Below, in pieces: positions 53,266 to 64,000 of a stretch of DNA of 64,000 nt; position 1 is the first letter of the stretch; each line of letters starts with the position of its first letter. Source of the DNA: Tubiluchus corallicola (Eukaryota > Priapulida > Priapulimorpha > Priapulimorphida > Tubiluchidae); the NCBI GenBank assembly GCA_030141605.1, contig JAQGDQ010000109.1, positions 137,501-201,500 of the forward strand, in the 5' to 3' direction. The notes beneath the pieces were generated by a model, which saw only the letters and a list, made by a program, of their open reading frames with translations, was not told the DNA's origin and ran no database searches. Position numbers and translations under genes: made by a program.

Positions 53266-53395
53266 CTCTGTCCTGTACTCCCCGACACTGCCCTGCACTG
53301 TTCCGTTCTGTCCCGTCTTGTCTCGTCTCGTCCCATCCCATCCCATCCTATCCCATCGTATCCCATCCCATCCCATCCCATCCCATCTCATCCAC
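53266..53395. repeat. Pentanucleotide array, TCxxG grading into TCCCA
   Basis: Units read TCCCG, TCTTG, TCTCG, TCTCG, then TCCCA with a few variants (TCCTA, TCGTA, TCTCA). The 5-bp frame is kept throughout, and the G-ending units lie left of the A-ending ones. Confidence 0.9.
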
Positions 53396-54759
53396 TCATC
53401 TTCTGTTTTGTTTTGATCCTTTCCACCTACTTTGTATTTTTTATTTCATTTTATTCTCTTGCAAGGAAGGTCATTTTGAAGTTCACGTAACATTTTAGCA
53501 AAGCTGTGTACATATTTCCAGATACTGTACGCAATCCAAGTGTACGCAGTCCAATTTGCAATATTCAGTAATCGTTGCACAAGGATTTTATTTACAGTCG
53601 ATCCTTTACATGAGCTGAGAGCTGTTAGCTCTTTGTCGACTGTATATCGGTTATACACACGCAGACTGACAGCGTAAATTGTTTCTTGTCCATGTGGGGA
53701 AATGAAACTCCCAAGGGTTGGACAGAGAACGAGTCAGAAACTTTGAAAGAGTCAGAAAAATAACAAAATCTAAATGCTAAAAAACAAATGAAAAATGTTT
53801 CTAAAACCGAATAGTCCAACAGAACATGTGACCTAGTGTACTAGAAAAATTAATAGATTACGGAATAGAATAATTTATGTCGAAATGTGAACTTCTTTTA
53901 TACGTTTTCATGGCACGTAATTTTGCATGTTATAGGAAAAAGAATATGAAATTATTAATTTATAATAGTTGGACTCTGAAGTGTCAGGTACAGTATTTTC
54001 TAATTTAGAATCTGGAGACCAAATAACAAATAGAGACTTCCGCTGCTCTTAGTTCACGAACTCTAAGGGGTGCGAACTTTTATGTTATGTCGTATGAACA
54101 TTTTTTAGCATTGTACCAGTATTACATGTTTACAAAATCAACAACGGAATGTAGATTACATACGTTTGCTATCCCCAATGAAATCATTTATTAGGCCTAT
54201 ACTCTATTACAAACACAGTAAAAGAATAACTGTCAGTATTAATATTTTACCAAGCCAAAACACAGAAAGAATTTTAGAGAGAAAACATCTGACTCAGTAC
54301 GCTAACTCGCAGATGTTCTCTTTCATGCCGGATCTCAGCTCAGTTTGTCTCACACAAAAATTCTTTGTGGAGCCTTGAGAGTCAGACGTTTCTCCACATT
54401 GTTTTTGTCCTTCATTTTCCGATATTACAATATAAAATGAGTATTTACAGCGTGGCTCCATCTCTTGGTACCAGCTTTGAATCTCCTTAAATATGCCAGG
54501 TAAAAAATTAACGTGACCTAGAAGCCTGTTTTACATAGCCTACACAGATAGTTGTGACTTTTCTGTTAAAAACTTCTTGAGGTTTTTATACTGTGAAACA
54601 TGTAACTGTTAGTATTAATGGTCTGAGCCAGATAAAGAGGCAAAATGTTTGTATATACAATTCCTGTTTGCTTATCTGAGAGATAAGAGATTAATAGGTG
54701 CCTGGTAAAAGGCAATTACAAATTAACATATTATTTGCTTTCACGAACAAAATGGACAA

Positions 54760-56550
54760 AATATAAAGCAATTTCCAATGGTTTAATGTACTCTGGATAA
54801 ATAGTCAAGAACAAAGTGGAAAGCCAAACAGGTTCTTAGGATACGTCTCACATCTCATAGTTAGGATAGATATTCACAGTGTACATGCAAAATGAAACTG
54901 ATACCAAAAGTAAAAAAGGAAAAGAAGAACGCAAGTACAACCAAGATGTTGGCAGCACTGAAGCCTTAGTTTTCACAAAACTGCAGCTATCTCTGGACAG
55001 TCTGAGTACGTTCTTGCAGAATGTTTGCACTTTGAATTGCACCAATCAAAAATCGAAGAAAAAAAATGTATGCAGTGTAATTTTGAAGAACACAACACAC
55101 TAAAAACCTGCCAACAGCTCTGGAAGAATGGAACGTTTCAAGGTTGAAAAAGCAGGAATGTGCTGCAGAAGCTGTGAATTGGGTTCATACTAGCAGAAGT
55201 GATATAAAGAAAATTGTGAGGTGCGTTAGAGGAGGTTAGTGAAAACGCTCCAATCAAAAGTCTCCATTAGCTCTCCTCGACTCAGGCTCTTCCAACACGT
55301 TTTTGCAAGGCATCGTATGAGAGGTTGGGTGCCAGTGGTTTAAACAACTTGTCTTTGACCACGTTGGAAAGTAGCAGGAAAATAATTAATGCCTGAAAGT
55401 GTCTGACTTTGATAGCAAGAACGCTCACTTTTCCTTATGTTTGTTAAAGCCTCTGTGACAATGGCAGGGATTTTCTTGCAAACAAAGCAAGGCTGACACT
55501 GCGGCCTGAGCCACAGGTTGATGCAAGAAACTTCTAACTTAGATACTTAATTGACCGAGATGTGACGGGTGCGCTAATTCCACTGGAGGTGAGACCGGGT
55601 CGAAGAGGAGTTCTGTACGCAATAAAAACAAAGCTCGGGTGGAGCCTAAATGGGCCCATAGCAGGCGGTACCACGAATAACGTTATTGTCGGCACAAATT
55701 TCGTCAAACTTACATGATCACAATTACGTGAAGCAAGGCCGACATGAGATCACCTTTAGAAGACGGCAGTCGGGCAAACGGGGAATAGTTTGGCTCGTGG
55801 CTTGAATCGCTAGAATCCTATGGCCTTCAAAACTGGCTGCACGTGACGATAAGAGTGATGTTCACTGTTCGGACAAGAGTGTGCACATGTAATTTTCAAA
55901 GTTTTAATGAATGTTTTCTTTGTGGAATAAACGTTTTGTTTTGAAGGAGAGATATTCACACTTTTGATTCATATTGTTTGCACAAAAATTTGGTGGCTAT
56001 TTTGTTTTTCCGTATGACCTTTCCTCGATAGTTTTTCAAGTCAACCACAGTTTTTTCGGATTCAGCATAGTAACTTGATACGACTGGCTATGTTGCCGCC
56101 TTTTAGGAAAAACGCCGCCAGGGTTCCGCTTTTTGAAAACTCGTCTAGTCTATATATAACGTAATTTAGAGTAATAATCTATAGGTATGCTAGGGGCACA
56201 TCCCTTGATGAAGAAAGGTCTAATTTTGTTAGCAAATGAAAGAGCTCACTTTGCTTTTTTTAAGAAGCAAGCTTATGTTTATCTTTAACTTGTAGGAATT
56301 CGAGGCAATCTACTTAAAATTAGTTTTCTAAGAAGAACTTTTTACTTTCTTAGTTAGCAAATGCTAGTGAAAACATGGTGTAATATGATATTAGCGTTTA
56401 CATCGTGGTTCCATACCAAATGATAATGACGGACTAACATGGTAACTGATTTCAAATTAAGTGGACAAAATGTTTCAATGTTTTCAAATGTTTTAGTTAT
56501 TCGGGATAAATAGTCAAGAATAAATTGGAAAGCCAGCCAATAATTGTCTC
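54760..56550 (+). mobile_element. BEL/Pao LTR retrotransposon remnant
   Basis: Broken frames on the plus strand carry three landmarks of BEL/Pao polyproteins in the right order. There is a zinc-knuckle-like CMQCNFEEHNTLKTC near 55067, an aspartic-protease ALLDSGSSNTF near 55270-55300, and the peptidase-A17 region (VTGALIPLEVR, then KLGWSLNGPI) at about 55547-55716. Stops and frameshifts separate them, and reverse transcriptase and integrase are not seen. Two diverged direct repeats (near 54761-54829 and 56463-56533, sharing GGATAAATAGTCAAGAA) bracket it and may be LTR remnants. It is inactive. Confidence 0.7.
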
Positions 56551-58171
56551 ATCAGAGCATAACCTTTTCGTTTCTCTTCGTGTGAAATGTGAATCACCCA
56601 CTTCCTTTATTGTAGCAGCCTTGTTTTGGCATAATTATCTCATTATTACCGTGATAACATCATCTCAATTAAGTGGAACCTGGGATAGATCTGCAGCAGC
56701 TACATTGACATTTTTCCTCCTTGTCATAAACTAGCGCTCTGTAGATCACCACACCAGCCTACATGAACTGAATTAAGAACGTCATCAGACCTGATGATAA
56801 AAAATCCATGATCTGCGCCGTTTCTATGATCTGCTGCTTTACTTTGTTTTGGACTAAAAAATATAGTGAACACATTTGATTTCACAGAATATCAATACCA
56901 GGTACGTTATAAAGACAGCTCTCCTTTCTCCTGTAAAAGTACGTGCCCCCTGAATATGATGGCTTTGAAAATTTGAAGTATCTGTTCTCACGCTGGTTTA
57001 AGAAATGGCGGCCAGGTACACGTTGATGTGGTGTTCTATTTCTGACTAGAATGTGCAGATATTACTATTAGATTCTTAATTGTCCCATTAACTTCTATTT
57101 CTCTAAAACGGTTATGTATTACATACACTGTAATCGCACGTAAAAGTCCACGGAATGTCTAATTTTACTTACAAACGATGACGACAAAATCTTTGGCCAT
57201 CATATAAAAGGGCAAGTTTTAAAATAAAGTGCCAGGATTTGTTAAAAAGCCATTGATCTTACAACTGAGGCAAGAACTATAACAATAATTATAATATCGG
57301 GTTATGATGTGTGGTGCTTAAACTGCACATTTTATGTTGGTATTAGGATTTCAGAATCCAGCTTTTTCTGTCAATTTAAGTTACTAACGTATAAGGTGCG
57401 ACATAATCTTTTTCTAGGGTGTATAGAAATAACGTGTGCAGAAGAATTTATTACATCACAGTATTGCTGAAAAAAGAGAGAATCTACCAATCTGTCTTCA
57501 GTATTTAGTGTGAAACCCTCGCCGTGTATCTCATGCTGCAGTCTTGAGGCAGATCAAACTGAAAGATCTGGAACTCACATACAATTCGTGCTGTCCCAAA
57601 GAACAAAATGGAGGCTTATATGATCATCCACGAACTTACTTTAATACTACAAGCTTCTGAAATATCAGCAAGACGTGTTGGAGGATCCTGATTTTGATGT
57701 TGATTTCTTCAAATCTCTGATCATACCCCTGAAAACTGCATGCAGTGCAAGATGCATGAGGCTCGCACACTAAGTATTGATTCAGCAATACTTTGATGTA
57801 ATAAATTGTTCTGTGCTCCCAATTGTCCCCCACACCAGCAAAAAGTTGTCATATCATGATGCTATATTTGGGACAATGCGTAAACCACTTTATACTCTCT
57901 AGCCAACACTAACATGCATTGCACTGCTAATATTTTATCGTATTCTGGGTTTTTTACTGTAAGCGAGCAAAATTAATGATGCAAAGTAAAACGACAGATA
58001 ACTACATATCAAATTATCTATGGTCACGGTGGCGGCGTGATCGTGCGATGTGTAATATGTGGATGTGAAGGAAATAACGCGTGTCACGAGACGACACTAA
58101 CGTGAATTCTCGAGATAGAATTATTTGGAAAGCGAAAACGAGGCTTGTGTAATTGGAAGGGAAAGGGTATC

Positions 58172-61100
58172 ATGTCAGACCGGGAGAGTGGAGATGAACA
58201 GTCTCAGCAGCCGGGCAGAGGAGGTATATTCTGTTTTGATCGGTTGCATATCAATCTGTTGTTATTGTACTAATAAACTGCCAAAAATTAAATCTGTAGG
58301 TGGACGTTCAGTTCCGTTTTGGGGCATTGAAATCGAAGTATGTTTGTAGATTACTTAGGTAGTCGTACCTTGATACTGATAATTCAGCGTAAATATTCTC
58401 TTAAAATTCAACATGATAATTTTTTATCAGTAAAGTTTTAAGCGTAAAACATTTCTCTGATTTAGCTACTTGACATAAGACAGATCGCCTAGTTTGTAAT
58501 AGTTATTGTCAGCGTGATGGCGAAAATCCTATGCATTGTCTTGCAGTTCATTCGTTTATTGGCATTGCAAACAGTTCTGAGCCACCTTTGGCATCTTACT
58601 TCCTAATTTAAGTAAATATGTATTTAGTATTGCATGCTGTTGTATGCAGTTAAACAATGTGGAGCGTGGCCATTTTTACTGCCTCTTCTTTTAGTAACTT
58701 ATGTATGCCAATTATGTGCTCATTTCATGTTTAAGTAAGCGTCTGCTACTTAAAACAAATAATATTCTGCGAAGTTTTGCTAATAACATATTGTGCCTTT
58801 TCCAATACTGGGGCTTTCCAAATAGAAAAATTCATGTTTTGACAATTGGATGTGTCTCACTATGCAGCCTTTATCCAACAATGCCTCATTACATGCAAAT
58901 TTTAGAATGCGAGGTACAAGAGTAAATTACCTGCCCTACTCCGTATAGACTATTTGTCGGAGGTTTTGTTTTGTAAAAAAGAAAATGAAATGTGTTTTGT
59001 TTGTGACTTATAAGTCCAGCCAGCAGGCATACCATGATAAGCAAACATTGATTACTGTCCAATTTATGCTGCTGTGTTAATATATATTTGATCAGCCAAT
59101 ATTCCACATCAGGTAAAGTTTTTCTTAAAGCAACACTGTGCTATAGCTTGTAGGTTTGTTTTATTCTGTTCAGTTTTTTCAGTTTAGGTAAAGCAGTGTA
59201 TAATTGTAATGCTAAAATACATCATTTAGTGTCAGTACTGTAAATTAAAGAAATAACTCCTATAAAACAGTGAAATGTACAAACTTTTAGTTCACCATTG
59301 GTACTAGAAAAATTGCATAGCAGTTAAAGCAACAAAACTAAAAACTTTTTCTACTGGTGATTGTTTCTAGATGGCTTTGGTGGTCAGCAAAATGAGGTGG
59401 AGCTGGCTACAAAAATGCTGCAGATTCAGTCCAAGAGGTTTTACTTGGATGTAAAGCAGAACAAGCGAGGTCGCTTCATCAAGGTGGCCGAGGTGAGGCA
59501 ATCTTGAGTCTCTTTGTTTGTTTATCTTAGAAGTATTTGTATACCTTGTAGTAAATCTTAGTGGTGTTTGCTCAAGTTTGATTGCCCAGCTCCTTGCACT
59601 TTTTAAGCAGTACAGTTGAGCCATTCCGAATATATTTGACAAGAAAAACTGAAAGTGGTGTTTTTTAACAAATTCAGTTTTTTAATAAAGCTTACCATTT
59701 TATTGGTGCTCATCTATCAGTTCTTTTAAGCAACCTTTATAGACCCTTTTGTGTTTTCTAACATGCATTTCATCTAGAAAATCTAGACTTAATTCTAGGA
59801 CTATTGTCTGTTTGAACTTTAACCAAAATTGTCTGCTGCCATGGCTTCTTTGTCTGGTTTGTGCATTTTTCAAGTTGTCGAATTCTAAATGCACCACTAC
59901 TGCAAAATGCATCACCCTAAGGTTGCTGATCAGTGTAACATACTGGCAGCATAAATACTGCCCACATTTACTTATTTTTTTTTTATAAAACAGAAGTTGT
60001 TGCTGGGCTGCAATTTATATGGAACGTCATGTTGGTTGGGCTTCTTTTATCTCTAACCATTTATCTGAAGTTACCTCTTCAGCTATCAACAGTTTTTATT
60101 TTTTATCACCTACTATTCTTCTTTAATAATTACTTCAGCACCAGTATTGGGTTTTTACAATAGTTATCAGCAGTTTTTAATTCTTGGCCCCTGTTATCCC
60201 CAACAGTTCAACTGAAGTATCTATTTCAGTGCTATGCATTAGATCACTATGCCAGTTATTTGCAGTATTCATTATAAAAACACCTTGTCAAAACCTTAAG
60301 AGGAAATTGAATGCCAGGGTTTTAGAAAAACTTACCTTTGACCTTGAGTGGTTCACCTGAAGACACCAAACATTGGCCAAAATCTGTTTGATTGTCCAGA
60401 TGCTTGTGAATTTGTCACAGCTGTCTCTCTTCTGCTACAGAGTATCAGCTACAAATTTATATCAACAGATATGTTTAATAATTATTTTGTGATTTTGGTT
60501 TATAAAACTTGTGCACATTTGCAGGTTACTATTACAAGAGTATTTGTTATATACTTTATGTGCATTGTTCTGAGCATTTCGCTAAAAATTATTTTAATTT
60601 TTTTAAAATCTGGAATTTTCTAGGAGCCTTATTAGCTCATAAGTGGTCAAATGATAATATTATTAGTTAATATTATTTACCAGTGTGTGCTTTGGATTGT
60701 ATGAAACTTTACATTGCACTTAATTTACTTGTTTACAAAGTCCAACTAACTGAAAAAAGGTCACTAAATTTCAGTAATTTGCTGAGGGTGATAAAGAGAC
60801 AGAACTTCAGTTAGTGTTATTATTTCTGCTACTTTTGTCTTTCGCATAGTTGTCTAAAACTTCAATAATTAGGCAACTGTAAAAAACAGAAAAATTTGAT
60901 GTCGTAGAGTCACCCTTATAGCAATTAATACTAATAATTATATGACCTATATATTTAAAATAAACATTTCATTCAGTTAACTAGATTTACCTACAGGTGT
61001 TAAGATCTCATTATGTCATTCTTTTGCTTAATTGTTTTCTAGTATTTTAAGAGATTGTGATGTCACCCATTGTTGCATTGTCAACTACAGAGTACAGATT

Positions 61101-63550
61101 CGATCTTTAATATAGTAGTTTAACTAATGTAAACAATCAGTTTTTAATATTAGTTTTTTTTTGAAATAGTATAATTATTGTTTTATAAAACTAACAATAA
61201 AGTAAATAATTCTGTGATGTAGGTCTTTCATTTTAGACCTGTGCGCATCTTCTGCCTAGTTTGATTGTTAAAAAGTTAGGAGTTTCTTGCACCCTAAAGA
61301 ATGCGAAATCATAAGACAATAATTATTAACACATCAAGTATCGCCTTTTGTGTAAATCTGAAAAATTTCTTTTTGCTATTTTTATTCCACTAGATGAGTA
61401 AAGATAATTAAATTATAATGCTATGTAACAGTTTTCATGAAAATAATCATCAGGGTACTTAGTAACTTGTAAAAGTTCAAGGTGCACGGTAAATCTCTAC
61501 TTCTAAAATGCATAATACATGAGTGGCAACTTGCAAGCACATATTGCATTTTAAAGGTCATCCAATGTCATGATGAAGGGCAGACACAAGCTAAAGAAAT
61601 CTTTTAAAATCTAGACAAATTTGTTAACTGTTGCTTAAAATTACTCATTTTATGCAAAATTAAATAATTTTTAGTTACTTGACCAATGCATGCAAAATTG
61701 ATTCTTCTTTACTTTTACTGATATCAAGTCACTAGCTTAGTTTTAGTCTGGTTTATATGTAGCATGTTTTTTATTTTGATCATAGCAAATTAAGCACATT
61801 AATTTGGCAATTGTCACACAAGTGCCTGATCTCTACAAATCTTGATTTTCTGCACTTAATCATGGTGTATACTTATTTTGTTTGGTTTTCCATCTACCTG
61901 TTATTCAGCTAGAACAAGCCATGTGACAGTGACATTCAAATTAATGTTCAATTCTTCCTGTTAAGATTTTAGATTTTCTTTTAGAATTTTAGCCATATTG
62001 GTGCATCTTTAAAGGAACTTTAGACTGAAAGGAACTACTCCTTTTGTTACATATTTGTGATCAGCCTAGTTTGCTTTTAACTTATGTTTCTGTCAATTAT
62101 TATGAAAGCAATTAAAGTTCTCTATGTGCTCTCACACACATTGACCAAACAAAGTTACTTGATGTACGTTAATCAGATTGCGACTGTGAATGCCAGAATA
62201 TTCAGGCATTCACAGTTACAATCTAATTAATGATGTCGTTAATTGCCAGTTGATTTAAAAAAAGTTGATACTTGGTCTTGATGTACATCACTGAGACTAG
62301 AGTTCTTAGACTATTCATGAGTTACGACTGCAAAAATGCTTCTAATGCTAACACATAACATGGTTGTTAGGTCTACTAAAATTTTTAGTTGACTAGTTGA
62401 CTAATGTGAACAGTTGCTATTATTAGAAGTACTCCTTGTGTTACAATTGTTGCAAGATTCTCCGTTGTTTAGTTTTACATTAAAAGTCAAAACTGTGATA
62501 TGAACAGGAATGTACAATCCTTAACTGATTTTAACTATTTCCACAGGTTGGAGCAGGTGGAAAGAAAAGCAGATTATTATTATCTATGTCAACTGCAGCT
62601 GAATTTAGGGATCACCTAACAGATTTTAGTGATCATTATGCCTCCCTTGGTACGTTCTCATCTACATATACTTTGTTTTTGAATTCTTTAAAGAGGGTGG
62701 TAATTGTCTGAAATTTCACCCAAAAGTTAAAAGGTACTTTTTAATACATGTTTACACAGCTTTTATTTCAAGGTTTCATATGCCTCAAGTTTTAATTTAT
62801 TGATGTTCCTAACATTGCAGATTTTATTATAAAGATTTGTTAAATTCTTTTTTATCCTTAATATGTTGAATAGAAATGCTTCTTAAATAATTTCCTCAAA
62901 TACCAACCTGGTCTCCTACATTAAATTTTAAACTCTTCTTCTTGGATATTCATTTTTTAGATTTGTCATTATAGTAGCTGGCGTTCACTTATAAAGGAGT
63001 TTACATAAAAAAATTGAACTTGTTGTCAAACTTGTTGTTTCCTTGGCTGTGAGGCCTTTGTGCTCAGCCCTTGGAATCATTCAGATGGTTGCAGCTGAAA
63101 GAACAACTTGAATATGAAATATGAAAATGTCCACAACAAGTATGGAGACTCTGAGAGGGGTAGAGCTTTTCTATTTTTGTATGGAGATCCGGTGTCGTCT
63201 TTCGTATAAAATGCATCGTACGTGATTTCATGTTGTAGTATGGATACATTGTTTGAGTAAAGCATTTTTGTGAAGGCATACTGTTACAAAAGGAACCGAT
63301 ACTTATGTAAACAAATTTTTTTTGGAATTACTAAATTACCCAGTGATTTTATTGAATGCAGTTAGTGCAACGTCAAGATTGAATTAACTATAAATAATGT
63401 GGTTGTTTATAATGATTTACTCATGCTTCAGGTCCTCCCAATCCGGACAATGTACCCGATGATGGAAAACTAAAAAGTGAGACAATGGTTAAAGAAAATC
63501 GTCGATATTATTTGGATTTGAAAGAAAATGCAAGGGGCAGATTTCTACGA
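58172..63550 (+). CDS. PURA: Pur-alpha, purine-rich element binding protein (5' part)
   Basis: Four exons lie in the window: 58172-58223, 59371-59492, 62547-62649 and 63432-63550, coding 132 residues with compatible phases; the gene continues beyond the right edge. A short polar N-terminus ([17 protein letters not shown]) leads into PUR repeat I ([40 protein letters not shown], then AAEFRDHL). The start of PUR repeat II follows ([19 protein letters not shown]). PUR repeats form whirly-like beta-beta-beta-beta-alpha folds that bind single-stranded purine-rich DNA and RNA; Pur-alpha acts in transcription, replication and neuronal mRNA transport. The gene could equally be the single invertebrate ancestor of PURA/PURB/PURG. 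It lacks the long glycine-rich N-terminus of vertebrate PURA. Introns are 1147, 3054 and 782 bp. Confidence 0.93.
62161..62238. repeat. Imperfect inverted repeat in a Pur-alpha intron
   Basis: GACTGTGAATGCC and GGCATTCACAGT flank a loop of about ten bases. The pairing extends outward with mismatches to arms of roughly 34 bp (GTTAATCAGATTG against CAATCTAATTAA). It could be a foldback element or a structured intron segment. Confidence 0.6.
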
Positions 63551-64000
63551 GTAAGTTAATTCTGAGGAATATTCTTTTTCAACTGTGTCAAAATCTGCCG
63601 AGTGTCTCCGTCTAGAGGAAATAAATGTATAATCATTTCTAATGCTTTGTCATTTATCGGGGCAAAAGAACTTAAGTGAATTTTTGGGTTTTGTGAAACT
63701 GGCTGCAAAGGGTGTTTAGGACCTTGTACTGTTCGAAAAGTAGTGAAACTCAAAATTTTTTGAGATCTGGGAAAATTTCTAGGCTACCAAGAAAAATTAA
63801 TTTTGTCCATTTTTGGCACCCACCATCAACTAGACCTCAGTGTGGCTACTTCTCTTGATCTCCATCCTGCCCCGTATTTGCAGTAAGAGTAATGACTGAA
63901 TGAGTATTTTAAATAGTAGTAAGCTGCAGCGGTTTAGTCGTAGTCACCTACAGTCAGTTTTTCAAATCAAATCTTTTTTCTTAATGAGTACAACTGTAAT

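Overview
The window is from an AT-rich animal genome, most likely a non-vertebrate metazoan. Genes are split by GT/AG introns, spliced products match animal families (TTC5, a TASK-type two-pore potassium channel, Pur-alpha, trypsin-fold proteases), and the DNA between exons is full of microsatellites and small transposon remnants. I cannot name the species. All gene models were assembled by hand from splice signals, frame continuity and family conservation; no transcript or database evidence was available.

Layout, left to right. A short hAT-like element (37-303) lies beyond the unresolved 3' end of a minus-strand gene for a small single-pass membrane protein with a Sel1-like segment (699-1610). 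Head-to-head with it, 332 bp away, is a five-exon TTC5 gene on the plus strand (1943-6217). A three-exon minus-strand gene (8373-11039) encodes a 90-residue secreted peptide with a dibasic site and two C-terminal cysteines, possibly an unrecognised hormone or neuropeptide precursor. From 14184 to 29510 there is a tandem minus-strand cluster of three S1 serine protease genes with identical intron phases and an identical 153-nt middle exon. All three keep the catalytic His, Asp and Ser but differ strongly in the propeptide exon. An extra phase-1 first-exon candidate lies upstream at 32213-32396.

From 34296 to 52463 a TASK-type K2P channel gene is split by one ~17-kb intron. That intron contains, on the opposite strand, a five-exon gene for a 253-residue secreted protein of unknown family (40753-44274), plus two hAT-like elements with perfect 8-bp target duplications, a 74-bp minisatellite, pentamer and dinucleotide arrays, and copies of two dispersed repeats. 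From 52464 to 58171 there is a decayed BEL/Pao retrotransposon and no gene I can support. The window ends inside a Pur-alpha gene on the plus strand (58172-63550, 3' end outside).

The most interesting system is the protease cluster. The propeptide of the third gene contains six imperfect copies of its own activation sequence (an I/V-V-G-G-like motif followed by x-x-V-x-R-P) upstream of the real one. In two genes an internal copy is also a potential phase-1 splice donor that would join directly to the catalytic exon. This suggests propeptides that grew by repeated duplication of the activation site and splice junction, possibly giving zymogens with alternative pro-regions.
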